Assembly: GCF_022700675.1 (NCBI RefSeq)
Contig: NZ_CP062182.1
Coordinates: 1,922,001 to 1,986,000, forward strand
Length of the DNA: 64,000 bases
Direction: 5' to 3'
DNA from: Acinetobacter sp. ASP199
Lineage (GTDB): Bacteria > Pseudomonadota > Gammaproteobacteria > Pseudomonadales > Moraxellaceae
In this document: positions 18,846-29,365 of the stretch, piece after piece
Numbering within the stretch: the first letter of the stretch is position 1
Layout: every line of letters starts with the position of its first letter
Made by a program: the position numbers and the translations under genes
Notes under the pieces: generated by a model
What the model was told of the DNA's origin: nothing
The model's database searches: none
What the model saw: only the letters and a program-made list of their open reading frames with translations

Positions 18846-21524
18846 ATGACATCAGCTGAAATTCGCGAAGCTTTTTTAAGCTACTTTGAATCGCAAGGGC
18901 ATACACGTGTCGCGTCGAGTTCTCTGGTTCCTGCCAATGACCCAACATTATTGTTTACCAATGCTGGTATGAACCAGTTTAAAGACTGCTTCCTGGGTCT
19001 GGAAAAACGCGATTATGTACGTGCTACATCTTCACAAAAATGCGTACGCGCAGGCGGTAAGCACAACGACTTAGATAACGTTGGCTACACAGCTCGTCAC
19101 CATACATTCTTTGAAATGTTAGGTAACTTCTCGTTTGGCGATTACTTCAAACGTGATGCGATCAAATTTGCCTGGGACTTTTTAACCTCTGAGCAATGGT
19201 TAGGTCTTCCAAAAGATAAACTTTATGCCACTGTTTACCATACAGACGACGAAGCATTTGATATCTGGAACAAAGAAATCGGGCTAGATGCGTCTCGCAT
19301 TATTCGTATTGGTGACAACAAAGGCGGTCAATACGCATCAGATAACTTCTGGGCAATGGGTGACACAGGTCCTTGTGGTCCTTGTTCTGAAATCTTCTTT
19401 GACCATGGCGATCACATTTGGGGTGGCTTACCAGGCACACCTGAAGAAGATGGCGACCGTTTCATTGAAATCTGGAACAACGTATTCATGCAGTTTAACC
19501 GTACTGCTGATGGCGTACTCCACCCTCTTCCAGCACCTTCTGTAGATACAGGTATGGGCTTAGAGCGTATTTCGGCTGTTTTACAACACGTAAACTCAAA
19601 CTACGAAATCGATCTATTCCAACACTTGCTTAAAGCAGCTGCGGAAATTATTGGTTTAGATACTTCTGAACTTGAAGCAAAAGCGCAAGCAGAAGGCAAA
19701 CCAGTTGAATACCCTGCTTCACTTAAAGTGGTTGCGGATCATGCACGTTCATGTTCATTCTTGATCGCTGATGGCGTAAACCCTTCTAATGAAGGCCGTG
19801 GTTATGTACTACGTCGTATCATCCGCCGTGCAGTTCGTCACGGTAACAAATTGGGTGCGACAGGCTCATTCTTCCACAAAATGTTGAAGCCTTTAATTGA
19901 AGTGATGGGCGCAGCTTATCCTGAACTTGAAGCGCAACAAGCCCGTATCGAAGCTCAACTTCTAAAAGAAGAAGAACAATTTGCTAAAACACTTGAGCAA
20001 GGTCTTAAATTGCTTGAAGGCGAATTGGCAAACTTAAAAGGTTCTGTGATTCCAGGTGAAGTTGTATTCAAACTGTATGACACTTACGGCTTCCCGACTG
20101 ACCTTACAGCTGACATTGCACGTGAACGTGATTTAACCATTGACGAAGCTGGCTTTGAAACTGAAATGGCTGCGCAACGTCAACGCGCACGTGATGCAGG
20201 TAAATTCGCAATCGACTACAACTCAGTTGTTAAAGTTGAAGGTGAAACTCAGTTTGATGGTTATGACGCAACTACTGGTGAAGGTCAAATCATCGCAATC
20301 TATAAAGATGGCGAGCAAGTTGATGAAGTGGTTGAAGGCGACGAAGCACTCATCGTACTGAACCAAACACCTTTCTATGCAGAAAGTGGTGGTCAAATCG
20401 GTGATACAGGTATCTTCAAAAACGATACCGGTATTTTCGAAGTTCAAGATACCAAGAAATCTGGTGGCGCATTCGTTCACCAAGGTATCGTGACCATGGG
20501 TAACCTCAAAGTTACTCAAAATGTGGAAGCTACTGTTAAAGCAGACATTCGTGCAGCGACTGCTCGTAACCACTCTGCAACGCATCTTCTACATGCTGCT
20601 CTTCGTCAAATCCTTGGCGAACACGTACAGCAAAAAGGCTCATTGGTTGCATCTGACGTTTTACGTTTCGACTTTGCCAATGACCAACCTGTTACATTTG
20701 AACAGCTTCAAGAAATTGAACGTCTTGTAAATGCTGAAGTGATTGCCAACACTGCAGTTTCAACTGAACTTCTAGACATCGAATCTGCGAAAGCAAAAGG
20801 CGCGATGATGCTGTTCGGTGAGAAATACGGTGAAGAAGTTCGCGTACTTTCAATGGGTTCAATCATTGAAGAGAAAAACTTCTCAATCGAGCTGTGTGGC
20901 GGTATTCACGTAAAACGTACAGGTGACATCGGTCTGTTTAAAATCACCTCTGAAGGTGGTGTAGCAGCAGGTGTACGTCGTATAGAAGCAGTGACTGGTA
21001 CAAAAGCGATTGAAGTTGCTCAAAAAGCCGATCGTGACATCAATACCATCAATGGCTTGTTGAAAGCACAAAAAGATCAAACTTTAGAAAAAGTTGAAGC
21101 GATTGTTGAGACAGCGTCTAGCTTGCAAAAACAAATCGAACAACTGAATCAAAAATTGGCGAGCCTGCAAGCAGGTGAACTTTTAAACCAAGTTCAAGAA
21201 ATTGCAGGCCGTCAAACATTGATCACGACTGTTCAGGGGATGGATGCGAAAGCACTGCGCAACCTGCACGACGGTGTGAAATCGAAATTAGAAAATGCAG
21301 TGATTGTTCTTGCAGGTGTAGAGGGTGACAAGGTGAGCTTGATTGCATCTGTAGCGAAAGACTTTACTGCTTCTATTAAAGCGGGTGACATCATCAAACA
21401 CTTGGCAGCTGAGCTGGGTGGTAAAGGTGGTGGTAAACCTGACTTGGCACAAGGTGGCGCGCCACTTAACGAGAAGTTTGCTCCAGTAATGGCTGATTTA
21501 GCAGCTTGGCTTGAAGCAAAATAA
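18846..21524 (+). CDS. alaS: Alanyl-tRNA synthetase
   Basis: From ATG 18846 the protein has 892 residues. The order is a class II catalytic core ([38 protein letters not shown]), a tRNA-recognition region, the editing domain with [11 protein letters not shown] and the Cys-His part CGGIHV binding zinc, and a C-Ala domain ([14 protein letters not shown]). It charges tRNA-Ala and deacylates mischarged Ser/Gly. A GTG at 18831 with GGAG upstream is an alternative start; the family normally begins at MTSAEIRE. alaS-lysC-csrA is a conserved order in related gammaproteobacteria. Confidence 0.97.
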   Translation: MTSAEIREAFLSYFESQGHTRVASSSLVPANDPTLLFTNAGMNQFKDCFLGLEKRDYVRATSSQKCVRAGGKHNDLDNVGYTARHHTFFEMLGNFSFGDYFKRDAIKFAWDFLTSEQWLGLPKDKLYATVYHTDDEAFDIWNKEIGLDASRIIRIGDNKGGQYASDNFWAMGDTGPCGPCSEIFFDHGDHIWGGLPGTPEEDGDRFIEIWNNVFMQFNRTADGVLHPLPAPSVDTGMGLERISAVLQHVNSNYEIDLFQHLLKAAAEIIGLDTSELEAKAQAEGKPVEYPASLKVVADHARSCSFLIADGVNPSNEGRGYVLRRIIRRAVRHGNKLGATGSFFHKMLKPLIEVMGAAYPELEAQQARIEAQLLKEEEQFAKTLEQGLKLLEGELANLKGSVIPGEVVFKLYDTYGFPTDLTADIARERDLTIDEAGFETEMAAQRQRARDAGKFAIDYNSVVKVEGETQFDGYDATTGEGQIIAIYKDGEQVDEVVEGDEALIVLNQTPFYAESGGQIGDTGIFKNDTGIFEVQDTKKSGGAFVHQGIVTMGNLKVTQNVEATVKADIRAATARNHSATHLLHAALRQILGEHVQQKGSLVASDVLRFDFANDQPVTFEQLQEIERLVNAEVIANTAVSTELLDIESAKAKGAMMLFGEKYGEEVRVLSMGSIIEEKNFSIELCGGIHVKRTGDIGLFKITSEGGVAAGVRRIEAVTGTKAIEVAQKADRDINTINGLLKAQKDQTLEKVEAIVETASSLQKQIEQLNQKLASLQAGELLNQVQEIAGRQTLITTVQGMDAKALRNLHDGVKSKLENAVIVLAGVEGDKVSLIASVAKDFTASIKAGDIIKHLAAELGGKGGGKPDLAQGGAPLNEKFAPVMADLAAWLEAK

Positions 21525-21588
21525 AAACTTCATTTTGTGTAACTGACCCTGATCGGAAAATCAGGGTCATGGTTTATATGGAACAACT

Positions 21589-22869
21589 ATGGCATTAATC
21601 GTTCAAAAATATGGCGGTACCTCAATGGGTACTCCCGAGCGCATTCTCAATGTTGCTCGTCGCGTGAAGCGCTGGCATGACCACGGCCACAAGGTAGTGG
21701 TTGTTGTATCAGCAATGAGTGGCGAAACCAATCGTCTGCTTGCTCTCGCGAAGGCCATTACCGAAACCCCTGACTCACGTGAACTTGACCAAATGGTTTC
21801 TACGGGTGAACAGGTAACGATTTCCATGCTCGCAATGGCGTTGAATTCGATCGGTGTTGAAGCTAAATCTTTGACTGGTCGCCAGGTTGGTATTAAAACT
21901 GACAGCGCATTTACTAAAGCCCGTATTGAATCAATCGATACTGATGTATTGACTGAAAATCTTGATGCAGGCCGTGTAATTGTGGTTGCTGGTTTCCAGG
22001 GCTTTGATGCGAATGGCAATACAACAACGCTTGGCCGTGGTGGTTCTGATACTTCAGGTGTTGCACTTGCTGCTGCCCTGAAAGCCGATGAATGCCAGAT
22101 TTACACAGACGTAGATGGCGTATATACGACTGACCCTCGTGTTGCACCAAAAGCGAAAAAAGTTGACCGAATTTCTTTTGAAGAAATGCTGGAAATGGCA
22201 TCTCTAGGTTCTAAAGTCCTGCAAATTCGTTCAGTAGAATTTGCTGGTAAGTACCAGGTGCCTTTACGCGTACTCTCAAGCTTCGATAATGACAATGATG
22301 GCGCATTTGACGAAGACTTCAAAAACAACGTCGGAACTCTTATTACTACTGAACTGGAAGACAACATGGAACAGCCAATTATCTCTGGTATCGCGTTTAA
22401 CCGCGACGAAGCTAAACTGACTATTCTGGGTGTTCCAGATGAGCCAGGTATCGCATCTAAAATCTTAGCACCGATTGGCGCTGCGAATATCGAAGTGGAT
22501 ATGATTATCCAGAACGTAGAAGAAGATGGTACGACTGATTTCACATTTACTGTAAACCGCAGTGAACTTGCCAAAGCAAAAGCAATTCTTGAAGAAACTG
22601 CACGCAATATTGGTGCACGTGAAGTTGCAACTCGTGATGACATCGTAAAAGTGTCTATCGTAGGTGTGGGTATGCGTTCTCATGCAGGCGTAGCAAGCAA
22701 AATGTTTACTGCCCTGGCGGATGAAAGCATCAACATCCTGATGATCTCTACTTCTGAAATCAAGATTTCAGTGATCATTGAGGAAAATTACCTAGAGCTT
22801 GCTGTACGTGCACTGCACACTGCATTCGGTCTTGACCGTGAGCATGGTGAATCAAGCGCACGTGCTTAA
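21589..22869 (+). CDS. lysC: Aspartate kinase
   Basis: The 426-residue protein begins with ALIVQKYGGTSMGTPERI, the KYGGTS nucleotide/aspartate-binding motif. GRGGSDTSGVALAAAL and TDVDGVYTTDP follow. Two ACT domains occupy about residues 265-420 and would bind lysine and/or threonine for feedback inhibition. It makes aspartyl phosphate, the first step to lysine, methionine and threonine. An internal ATG at 22366 (codon 260) has GGAAG 5 nt upstream, so a separate ACT-only beta subunit may be made, as in Bacillus and Corynebacterium. It lies 64 bp after alaS. Confidence 0.96.
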   Translation: MALIVQKYGGTSMGTPERILNVARRVKRWHDHGHKVVVVVSAMSGETNRLLALAKAITETPDSRELDQMVSTGEQVTISMLAMALNSIGVEAKSLTGRQVGIKTDSAFTKARIESIDTDVLTENLDAGRVIVVAGFQGFDANGNTTTLGRGGSDTSGVALAAALKADECQIYTDVDGVYTTDPRVAPKAKKVDRISFEEMLEMASLGSKVLQIRSVEFAGKYQVPLRVLSSFDNDNDGAFDEDFKNNVGTLITTELEDNMEQPIISGIAFNRDEAKLTILGVPDEPGIASKILAPIGAANIEVDMIIQNVEEDGTTDFTFTVNRSELAKAKAILEETARNIGAREVATRDDIVKVSIVGVGMRSHAGVASKMFTALADESINILMISTSEIKISVIIEENYLELAVRALHTAFGLDREHGESSARA

Positions 22870-22929
22870 TGATTGATTTGTAATTTATTGTCGTTGTCTG
22901 ACATTATTTTGCAAAACTTCATAAAAAAT

Positions 22930-22963
22930 CAGAGCCACTATAGTTTTTTTTATAGTGGCTCTG
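22930..22963 (+). terminator. Hairpin terminator after lysC
   Basis: CAGAGCCACTATA and TATAGTGGCTCTG enclose a T-rich loop, 60 bp after the stop. The 3' T tract is weak. Confidence 0.7.
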
Positions 22964-23122
22964 TTATATTAAGGGCGAGGATTTATAGAAAATTTAAATA
23001 GATGATAATCCCAACCAAGATGGTGCGTGGTGGTCTGTTCGATTTTCTCTTGTGATTTCAGGTTGTGTTTCAACATACATTCTAAATTGAATGCACGTTT
23101 AGCGTTTTGCAAGGAGATAAAC

Positions 23123-23377
23123 ATGCTGATTCTGACTCGCCGTGTCGGAGAAACTTTGATGATTGGAGACCAAGTCAGCGTGACTGTGCTTGGCGTAAAA
23201 GGTAACCAGGTACGTATTGGGGTGAATGCGCCGAAGGAAGTTTCTGTCCACCGTGAAGAAATTTACCAACGTATTCAGCATGAACGTGCAATGCATGAAC
23301 ATCTTCAACATATTGACCAAGACTATCAGCCTTCATTTGAAGATGATGCCTCTTCTCAGAATAACTTTAATCGTTAA
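23123..23377 (+). CDS. csrA: Carbon storage regulator CsrA with C-terminal extension
   Basis: The start is ATG 23123 with AAGGAG 6 nt before it, giving 84 residues. [16 protein letters not shown] and [19 protein letters not shown] are the classic CsrA core, with the RNA-contact residues at both edges. CsrA binds GGA motifs in mRNA leaders and controls translation and stability of carbon, biofilm and motility genes. The core ends near residue 60. The remaining ~24 residues are acidic and polar ([15 protein letters not shown]), a tail absent from E. coli CsrA (61 residues) but known in Acinetobacter. Confidence 0.96.
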   Translation: MLILTRRVGETLMIGDQVSVTVLGVKGNQVRIGVNAPKEVSVHREEIYQRIQHERAMHEHLQHIDQDYQPSFEDDASSQNNFNR

Positions 23378-23394
23378 TTTCTGCGGAAAACAAT

Positions 23395-23424
23395 AAAGCG
23401 GCTCTAGGCCGCTTTTATTTTTTC
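23395..23424 (+). terminator. Intrinsic terminator after csrA
   Basis: AAAGCGGC-TCTAG-GCCGCTTT hairpin followed by TATTTTTT. Confidence 0.88.
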
Positions 23425-23485
23425 GACACTTTTACTGTAGCTCACTTAGACATACTATGTATTTATAAAGTATTTTATGAATGCC

Positions 23486-24079
23486 TTATAGATCTAGTTC
23501 TCTCTGTTCCTGCATGGCTGCAAGAGCTTTACGTACAGGACCAAAACTGCGTCGGTGCTCTTCAATTACCCCATGCAAGGCAATTGCTTCAAAATGTGCT
23601 TTGGTTGGATAGCCTTTGTGCTTGGCAAAACCGAATTGCGGAAATTTTAAATCCATTTCGATCATCTGATGATCACGGGTTACCTTAGCCAGAATACTCG
23701 CTGCTGAAATCTCGGCATGCAGGGCATCCCCACCTACTACAGCATCACAGCTCATCACCAGACCTTGAGGAATCTTGTTGCCATCCACCAGCACATGATC
23801 TGGCTGAATATAGAGTGCTTCTACCGCACGACGCATCGCCAGCAATGAAGCCTGCAGAATATTATGTTCATCAATTTCTGCTGCAGATGCTTCGGCAATT
23901 GCCCACGCCAATGCTTTTTCCTGAATTTCAACAAACAGCTTCTCACGCTTCTTTTCAGTGAGTTTTTTTGAGTCATTCAGGCCTTCAATCGGATTATTCG
24001 GATCGAGAATAACTGCAGCCGCCACCACTGAGCCCACCAATGGGCCACGCCCTGCCTCATCTACACCTGCAATTCGCAT
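23486..24079 (-). CDS. rnhB: Ribonuclease HII
   Basis: A protein of about 197 residues with the active-site signature [15 protein letters not shown] (Asp-Glu pair). Later acidic residues are in LVDGNKIP and [13 protein letters not shown]. RNase HII nicks DNA-RNA hybrids 5' to single ribonucleotides, starting their removal from the genome. Two adjacent ATGs (24082 and 24079) are possible; the second has better spacing from GAAGGA. It ends at 23486, convergent with csrA. Confidence 0.94.
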   Translation of the reverse strand: MRIAGVDEAGRGPLVGSVVAAAVILDPNNPIEGLNDSKKLTEKKREKLFVEIQEKALAWAIAEASAAEIDEHNILQASLLAMRRAVEALYIQPDHVLVDGNKIPQGLVMSCDAVVGGDALHAEISAASILAKVTRDHQMIEMDLKFPQFGFAKHKGYPTKAHFEAIALHGVIEEHRRSFGPVRKALAAMQEQRELDL

Positions 24080-24111
24080 CATATTTCCTTCAATTATTCA
24101 GCTCAAATATA

Positions 24112-24132
24112 AAAGCGGCCATTTCGGCCGCT
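24112..24132 (-). terminator. Terminator for the lipoprotein gene at 24151
   Basis: AGCGGCC-ATT-TCGGCCGCT-like hairpin with TTTTAT on the minus strand, 20 bp beyond the stop and just upstream of rnhB. Confidence 0.75.
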
Positions 24133-24150
24133 CATTTAAGCAAATCTTGC

Positions 24151-24534
24151 TTAGTTTTTCAAAGTTTCTACAACACAAGCATTCAATGTGCTGCTTACCA
24201 CTTTAGTCACCAAAGTCGCTTGAGAAGTTTTGTCCATCGCAGCAACAACCAGGTCAGCTGCTGTCACACTCGTAGTCGCTCTCTCGCCTACGCATGAACA
24301 TACTTCGTTTTGTAATTCAGTCTGCTGAGTTTCAGTCATCAACTTTGATGCTGTTTTCCAGTAAGTATTGTTATTGATTTCAGTAACGCATTTTGCCTGC
24401 ACACCGACTTTTACTGCGGCCATTGCCAAACCGTTCGCTGTAGTTGCAGCAGTTGAACCTGTTGTACCATCTGTGGTCACACAAGCAGTGAGAACAAAAG
24501 CCATGGGTGCTATAAGCGCAATCAATTTTTTCAC
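24151..24534 (-). CDS. Small lipoprotein with CSCVGE motif
   Basis: The GTG at 24534 has AAGGA 9 nt upstream and starts a 127-residue protein, MKKLIALIAPMAFVLTAC, with the lipobox at LTAC. The mature part is Thr/Ala-rich, then has TYWKTASKLMTETQQ, LQNEVCSCVGERA and a final Cys near the C-terminus (NACVVET). Four Cys in the mature part suggest disulfides or a metal or haem site. It is clearly related to the exported protein at 25338-25703, which shares WK-(A/V)S-x-LM, the CxCVGE core and the last Cys. Function unknown. Confidence 0.75.
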   Translation of the reverse strand: MKKLIALIAPMAFVLTACVTTDGTTGSTAATTANGLAMAAVKVGVQAKCVTEINNNTYWKTASKLMTETQQTELQNEVCSCVGERATTSVTAADLVVAAMDKTSQATLVTKVVSSTLNACVVETLKN

Positions 24535-24744
24535 AGATCTGTTCCTTATCATTTATTTGTGAATTGTGGCGCTATTGTGCCGAATTTCAGCTTAAGAATA
24601 AATCACTATCTCACATGAATGCTTAATCCCCACCCAGCTAATGTTGCAGTTATCCATGTTGAGCGTTGCATTTATAGAATTGAGAAATTTCATCTGTTTT
24701 TGCTAGGATATCTGCAAAATACATTCAAATGAAAGGATCCCCGG

Positions 24745-25308
24745 ATGCAATCATCCACTTATTATACGCGTACCGCACAATGGCTCCATTGGATCATGGC
24801 GATCATTTTTATTGGCGCTTGGCTCATTGGCTTTTACAGCGGTAATTTTTTAAGTTATGAAGTGGATGGTAGCTTTAAAGGTGATGTCATTTCTCTCCAC
24901 AAAAATATTGCAACCACCATTATATTTTTGATTGTGGTTCGCCTGTTCTGGCGCTATACCCACCCTGCACCACAACTTCCAGATACGATGTCACCCACAA
25001 TGAAATTCCTGGCACATGTGGGTCATTTAGCGCTGTATATGATGCTTATCTCCCTGCCTGTAACAGGTTGCTTATATAGTTGGAGTGTTGGCTACCCTGC
25101 ACCAGTTTTATATTTATTTAATATTCCTGCATTGATTTCAGAAAATCCAGCGATCACGGCGGTGGTCAAGCCTTTGCATATTTGGCTGTCATGGGCTGTG
25201 GGCGTGCTATTAGTTGGTCATATTGGGGCAGCACTGAAACATCACTTTATTGACCGAGATCATGTCCTTAAAAGCATGACTCAACAACCAAAATCTTCTA
25301 AAAAATAG
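24745..25308 (+). CDS. Cytochrome b561 family protein
   Basis: 187 residues with four transmembrane helices. The haem-ligand histidines fall where expected: His15 (AQWLHWIMAI), His52 (LHKNIATT), His145 (KPLHIWLSWA) and His159 (LLVGHIGAALKHHF). E. coli CybB, the type member, is a superoxide:ubiquinone oxidoreductase; others pass electrons between quinol and periplasmic carriers. The ATG follows GAAAGGATCCCCGG. It is flanked on both sides by minus-strand genes for related exported Cys-motif proteins, a hint that they may act together (inference). Confidence 0.9.
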   Translation: MQSSTYYTRTAQWLHWIMAIIFIGAWLIGFYSGNFLSYEVDGSFKGDVISLHKNIATTIIFLIVVRLFWRYTHPAPQLPDTMSPTMKFLAHVGHLALYMMLISLPVTGCLYSWSVGYPAPVLYLFNIPALISENPAITAVVKPLHIWLSWAVGVLLVGHIGAALKHHFIDRDHVLKSMTQQPKSSKK

Positions 25309-25337
25309 AACATATATTTTCAAACACGTGCACCAGC

Positions 25338-25703
25338 TCATTTTGAGCTGGTTAATTTACCATGAAAGTCTGCAATACAACCTTTTAGACTATTCGCTAC
25401 GGCTTGACGTGCCAACTGGTTTTTCACTTCTTCATTTACTGTTGCTTTAAGCAACGTTGATGTCGGCACATCTTTTAAGGCATGCTCCCCCACACAATCA
25501 CAGACATTGTGTTGCAGTTTAGCCTTATTAGCATCCTGCATCAGATAGGTCGAGACTTTCCAGACTGTGGAGTCTTTTAGTTCCTGACCACATTGATAAA
25601 CAATGACCGGCTTTAAAGCTTTCTGAGTCAGGCTTATATCCGCATGGCTATACGTCCAGAAAGCTAAAACAGCCACGGATATCGCCATAATATATTTTTT
25701 CAT
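25338..25703 (-). CDS. Exported protein with CDCVGE motif, paralogue of the 24151 protein
   Basis: From ATG 25703 the protein has 121 residues: a signal peptide (MKKYIMAISVAVLAFWTYSHA) and a mature domain with YQCGQELKDSTVWKVSTYLM, LQHNVCDCVGEHA and KGCIADFHG. The three conserved elements match the lipoprotein at 24151-24534, but there is no lipobox, so one member is soluble and the other membrane-bound. No family name is recognised. The four Cys of the mature part may form two disulfides. It converges with cytochrome b561. Confidence 0.75.
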   Translation of the reverse strand: MKKYIMAISVAVLAFWTYSHADISLTQKALKPVIVYQCGQELKDSTVWKVSTYLMQDANKAKLQHNVCDCVGEHALKDVPTSTLLKATVNEEVKNQLARQAVANSLKGCIADFHGKLTSSK

Positions 25704-25761
25704 GGATTTACTCATTCAACAGAAAAAGGCAGAGCGAACTCCACCTCATTACACATTTTGC

Positions 25762-26775
<1,014 letters not shown>

Positions 26776-26792
26776 TTAAACCTGAGATAAAT

Positions 26793-26824
26793 AAAAAAGG
26801 GTGCAAACCGAGTTTACACCCTTT
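26793..26824 (-). terminator. Terminator after the purine permease gene
   Basis: GGGTGCAAAC pairs with GTTTACACCC (one mismatch) and gives T6 on the minus strand just before the deaminase ATG. It follows the permease stop at 26840. Confidence 0.8.
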
Positions 26825-26839
26825 CTGAATTTGACAAAA

Positions 26840-28162
26840 TTAGCCGCCAAATAGTGCGAACTTCAAAGCCCAAAGTACAGCAACAATCCAAACCATATAC
26901 GGTACAGTTGATGCTTTACCTGTGAGTAATTTAATCAATGCATAGCTGATGAAGCCCATTGCAATACCATCCGCGATTGAATACGTGAACGGCATAAATA
27001 CAATGGTTAAGAACGCAGGAACAGCTTCTGTAATATCGTCCCAATCAATATGGACGATACCCTGAATCATTAACACGCCCACAAATAACAAGGCTGGTGC
27101 AGTGGCAAAGCCAGGCACAGATTGTGCCAATGGTGCCAGGAACAGACAGGCAACAAACAATAGACCCACCACAACCGCGGTCAAGCCCGTACGCCCACCT
27201 GCTGCAACACCTGCAGAAGATTCGATATAAGGCGTTGTTGAAGAAGTACCTAATGCCGCCCCTGCCACGATGGCAGAAGAATCTGCAAACAATGCTTTTT
27301 TAAGACGTGGTAACTTACCATCTTTGAGTAAGCCAGCACGATGTGAAACACCAACCAGTGTACCGGTAGAGTCAAACAGATCAACCAGGAAGAAGACAAA
27401 GATCACACCGATCAGGCTGGCTGTAAACAGACCTTCGAAGTCCATTTGCATGAATGTTGGAGCAATTGAAGGTACAGCACCAACGACGCCCTTAAATTCA
27501 CTCAGGCCCATAGCCGCAGAGATACCAGTCAGCACCAAAATACTGATAATAATCGCACCACGCACTTTAAAATGGTGCATTACCACAACCATTAAAAAGC
27601 CTAAAAGTGCAAGAAGTACAGAAGGTTGCTTAAGGTCACCTAAGCCAACCAATGTTGCTGGGTTATCTACAATGATGCCTGCATTCTTCAGTGCAATCAG
27701 AGCAAGGAATAAACCAATACCACCACCAATCGCGAGTTTCAGTGACATTGGAATGGCATTAACAATCGCCTCACGTATTTTGAACATACTGATGGCAATA
27801 AATACCAGACCTGACACAAAAACTGCACCCAATGCAGTTTGCCATGGCACACCCATTCCCAGACACACAGAATAGGTAAAGAAAGCATTCAAGCCCATGC
27901 CGGGTGCAAGCGCAATTGGATAGTTCGCTATAAGCCCCATCACCAGACAGCCAATTGCGGCTGCAAGACAGGTTGCAACGAAGACAGCCCCATGATCCAT
28001 CCCTGTTTCGGATAAAATCATCGGATTGACAATAATGATGTAACACATCGTTAAGAATGTAGTTACACCTGCAAGAACTTCTGTACGGAAACTGGTTTTA
28101 TTTTCACTCAGTTTGAACAGACGTTCCAGCATATTTTCGGAAGATGGATTAGGAGTCGTCAT
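26840..28162 (-). CDS. NCS2 purine permease, AzgA type
   Basis: 440 residues and about 13 hydrophobic segments. The N-terminus has FRTEVLAGVTTFLTMCYIII and GMDHGAVFVATCLAAA, then ALAPGMGLNAFFTY and GTSSTTPYIESSAGVAAGGR, the substrate-site signatures of the adenine/guanine/hypoxanthine permeases. It would import purine bases by proton symport. The deaminase gene downstream fits a salvage pair: import of adenine, then deamination. The leader between a terminator at 28344 and the ATG is about 180 nt. Confidence 0.92.
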   Translation of the reverse strand: MTTPNPSSENMLERLFKLSENKTSFRTEVLAGVTTFLTMCYIIIVNPMILSETGMDHGAVFVATCLAAAIGCLVMGLIANYPIALAPGMGLNAFFTYSVCLGMGVPWQTALGAVFVSGLVFIAISMFKIREAIVNAIPMSLKLAIGGGIGLFLALIALKNAGIIVDNPATLVGLGDLKQPSVLLALLGFLMVVVMHHFKVRGAIIISILVLTGISAAMGLSEFKGVVGAVPSIAPTFMQMDFEGLFTASLIGVIFVFFLVDLFDSTGTLVGVSHRAGLLKDGKLPRLKKALFADSSAIVAGAALGTSSTTPYIESSAGVAAGGRTGLTAVVVGLLFVACLFLAPLAQSVPGFATAPALLFVGVLMIQGIVHIDWDDITEAVPAFLTIVFMPFTYSIADGIAMGFISYALIKLLTGKASTVPYMVWIVAVLWALKFALFGG

Positions 28163-28343
28163 GACCTAGCCCCTATTGAGTAAACTTTATGCCTGAGCAT
28201 TCCACAAAATCCATGTACTTCTAGGTAAAGGATTTTACGGATGAGTTAGCAACGAATATGCCAGCATCGCTATTCGACGGGTCAAGTAATCTTAAATCAC
28301 AGCAAAACAGTAACCATGAATAAGAACAAAAAAACTAAACAAA
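28163..28343 (-). promoter_or_regulatory. Leader of the purine permease gene with one long hairpin
   Basis: Between the terminator at 28344 and the ATG at 28162, the minus strand contains AAAATCC and GGATTTT able to pair across a 17-nt loop (28205-28236), and TTGACC/CATATT as a weak promoter candidate. It does not match the purine riboswitch core as I remember it. A regulatory role is only a possibility. Confidence 0.3.
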
Positions 28344-28368
28344 AAAGCTGCATAATCTTATGCAGCTC
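28344..28368 (-). terminator. Terminator between micro-protein and permease genes
   Basis: AGCTGCATA-ATCT-TATGCAGCT perfect hairpin with T6 on the minus strand. It lies about 200 bp past the small membrane protein stop. Confidence 0.85.
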
Positions 28369-28565
28369 ATTAATAAATGAATTGAATCAATTGTTTACAA
28401 TAACTTAAACTTGATCCAATATTTTGTTTTCAGAATTATAACACATTGATTTTTTATTGTTTCTAAAATTTAAATTTAATTATCTATTCAATCCTTAACT
28501 GTTCAGTCATCTAAAAAAACTGATTATTTTTCTATAATTAGAGGCTCACTCAATCAGATATTAAA

Positions 28566-28727
28566 TTAATGACGAGTATGTTTCGCTTCAATTGCTTGCA
28601 GGGAATTATTGGCATCAGTAATGATTCGGTTAATTTCTTGCTGGCGCCTATTTTCACTTTGCTTATAAACATAATACCCCATCACACCGACCAATAGAGC
28701 GCAAACTGGAATTACATAACTTTTCAT
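28566..28727 (-). CDS. 53-residue single-pass membrane protein
   Basis: The minus strand gives a 53-residue protein, MKSYVIPVCALLVGVMGYYV and then a hydrophilic tail (KQSENRRQQEINRIITD, LQAIEAKHTRH). One N-terminal transmembrane helix is followed by a short alpha-helical cytoplasmic or periplasmic tail. An AGAAG about 13 nt upstream is a weak ribosome-binding site. An intrinsic terminator lies downstream at 28344. The surrounding region is AT-rich, yet this frame has normal codon use. Unknown function. Confidence 0.55.
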   Translation of the reverse strand: MKSYVIPVCALLVGVMGYYVYKQSENRRQQEINRIITDANNSLQAIEAKHTRH

Positions 28728-29317
28728 AATTATAGGCATTCTTCTACATTTTTAAGACTATGTGGATAAATTATCAATTATTCATGTGATAAAGTAGATG
28801 AATTTCTATATGAATTGTAACTAATATTATAAATTTGTACAATATTGACTCAGCTTAGTTTTATATATCAGGATTTATGAAAGAAAAATCATATTTTTAT
28901 GGTTTATACAAAGAATTGATCTGTTTAAATAAAATAATAAATATATTGTTTTTATATATATTATTAATAAATATGCGAAGTAGATTGTGATTTTTTATAT
29001 TAAAATCAATTATATAAATACTAAATAAATAACTATTCCGATTAAATATTTAACTTAAGTAGATTCTCATTTTTAATAGTTAGGTTGATAAAAAATCAGT
29101 TTTTAAGGCTTTATTTATAAAGAATATTAAATCCCCCTCTAACTCATTACCAAAATCCTCCATAACACCATTTATCTCATTCACTTATCTTGGTTCTTAA
29201 ACAGAATTTAAATTGTATGCTTTGAAATTGATGCTACTTTTTATAGCAGAATTCTTATCCTTAAAAAGCAAAGACTAAAATTCCGCACCTTTTTTACTGC
29301 TTTATTATTTATCTATA
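28728..29317. other. Very AT-rich stretch without a recognisable gene
   Basis: About 590 bp of long A/T runs (for example around 28920-29040) and many stops in all frames. I see no coding frame, tRNA or clear repeat. It could hold the micro-protein promoter, be a target for H-NS-like silencing, or be the remnant of a lost gene. Confidence 0.5.
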
Positions 29318-29350
29318 AAAAAAGACCACCTGTAGGTGATCCTTTTTTTA
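29318..29350 (-). terminator. Terminator after yaaA
   Basis: The minus strand reads GGATCACCT-ACA-GGTGGTCTTTTTTT (G-U pairs allowed), 20 bp beyond the stop. Confidence 0.75.
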
Positions 29351-29365
29351 ATTAAATATGCCTAC

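Noticed and set aside
28163..28343. Purine riboswitch before the purine permease
   Set aside because: The leader does not contain the conserved three-way-junction core as I remember it; only an unassigned hairpin is present.
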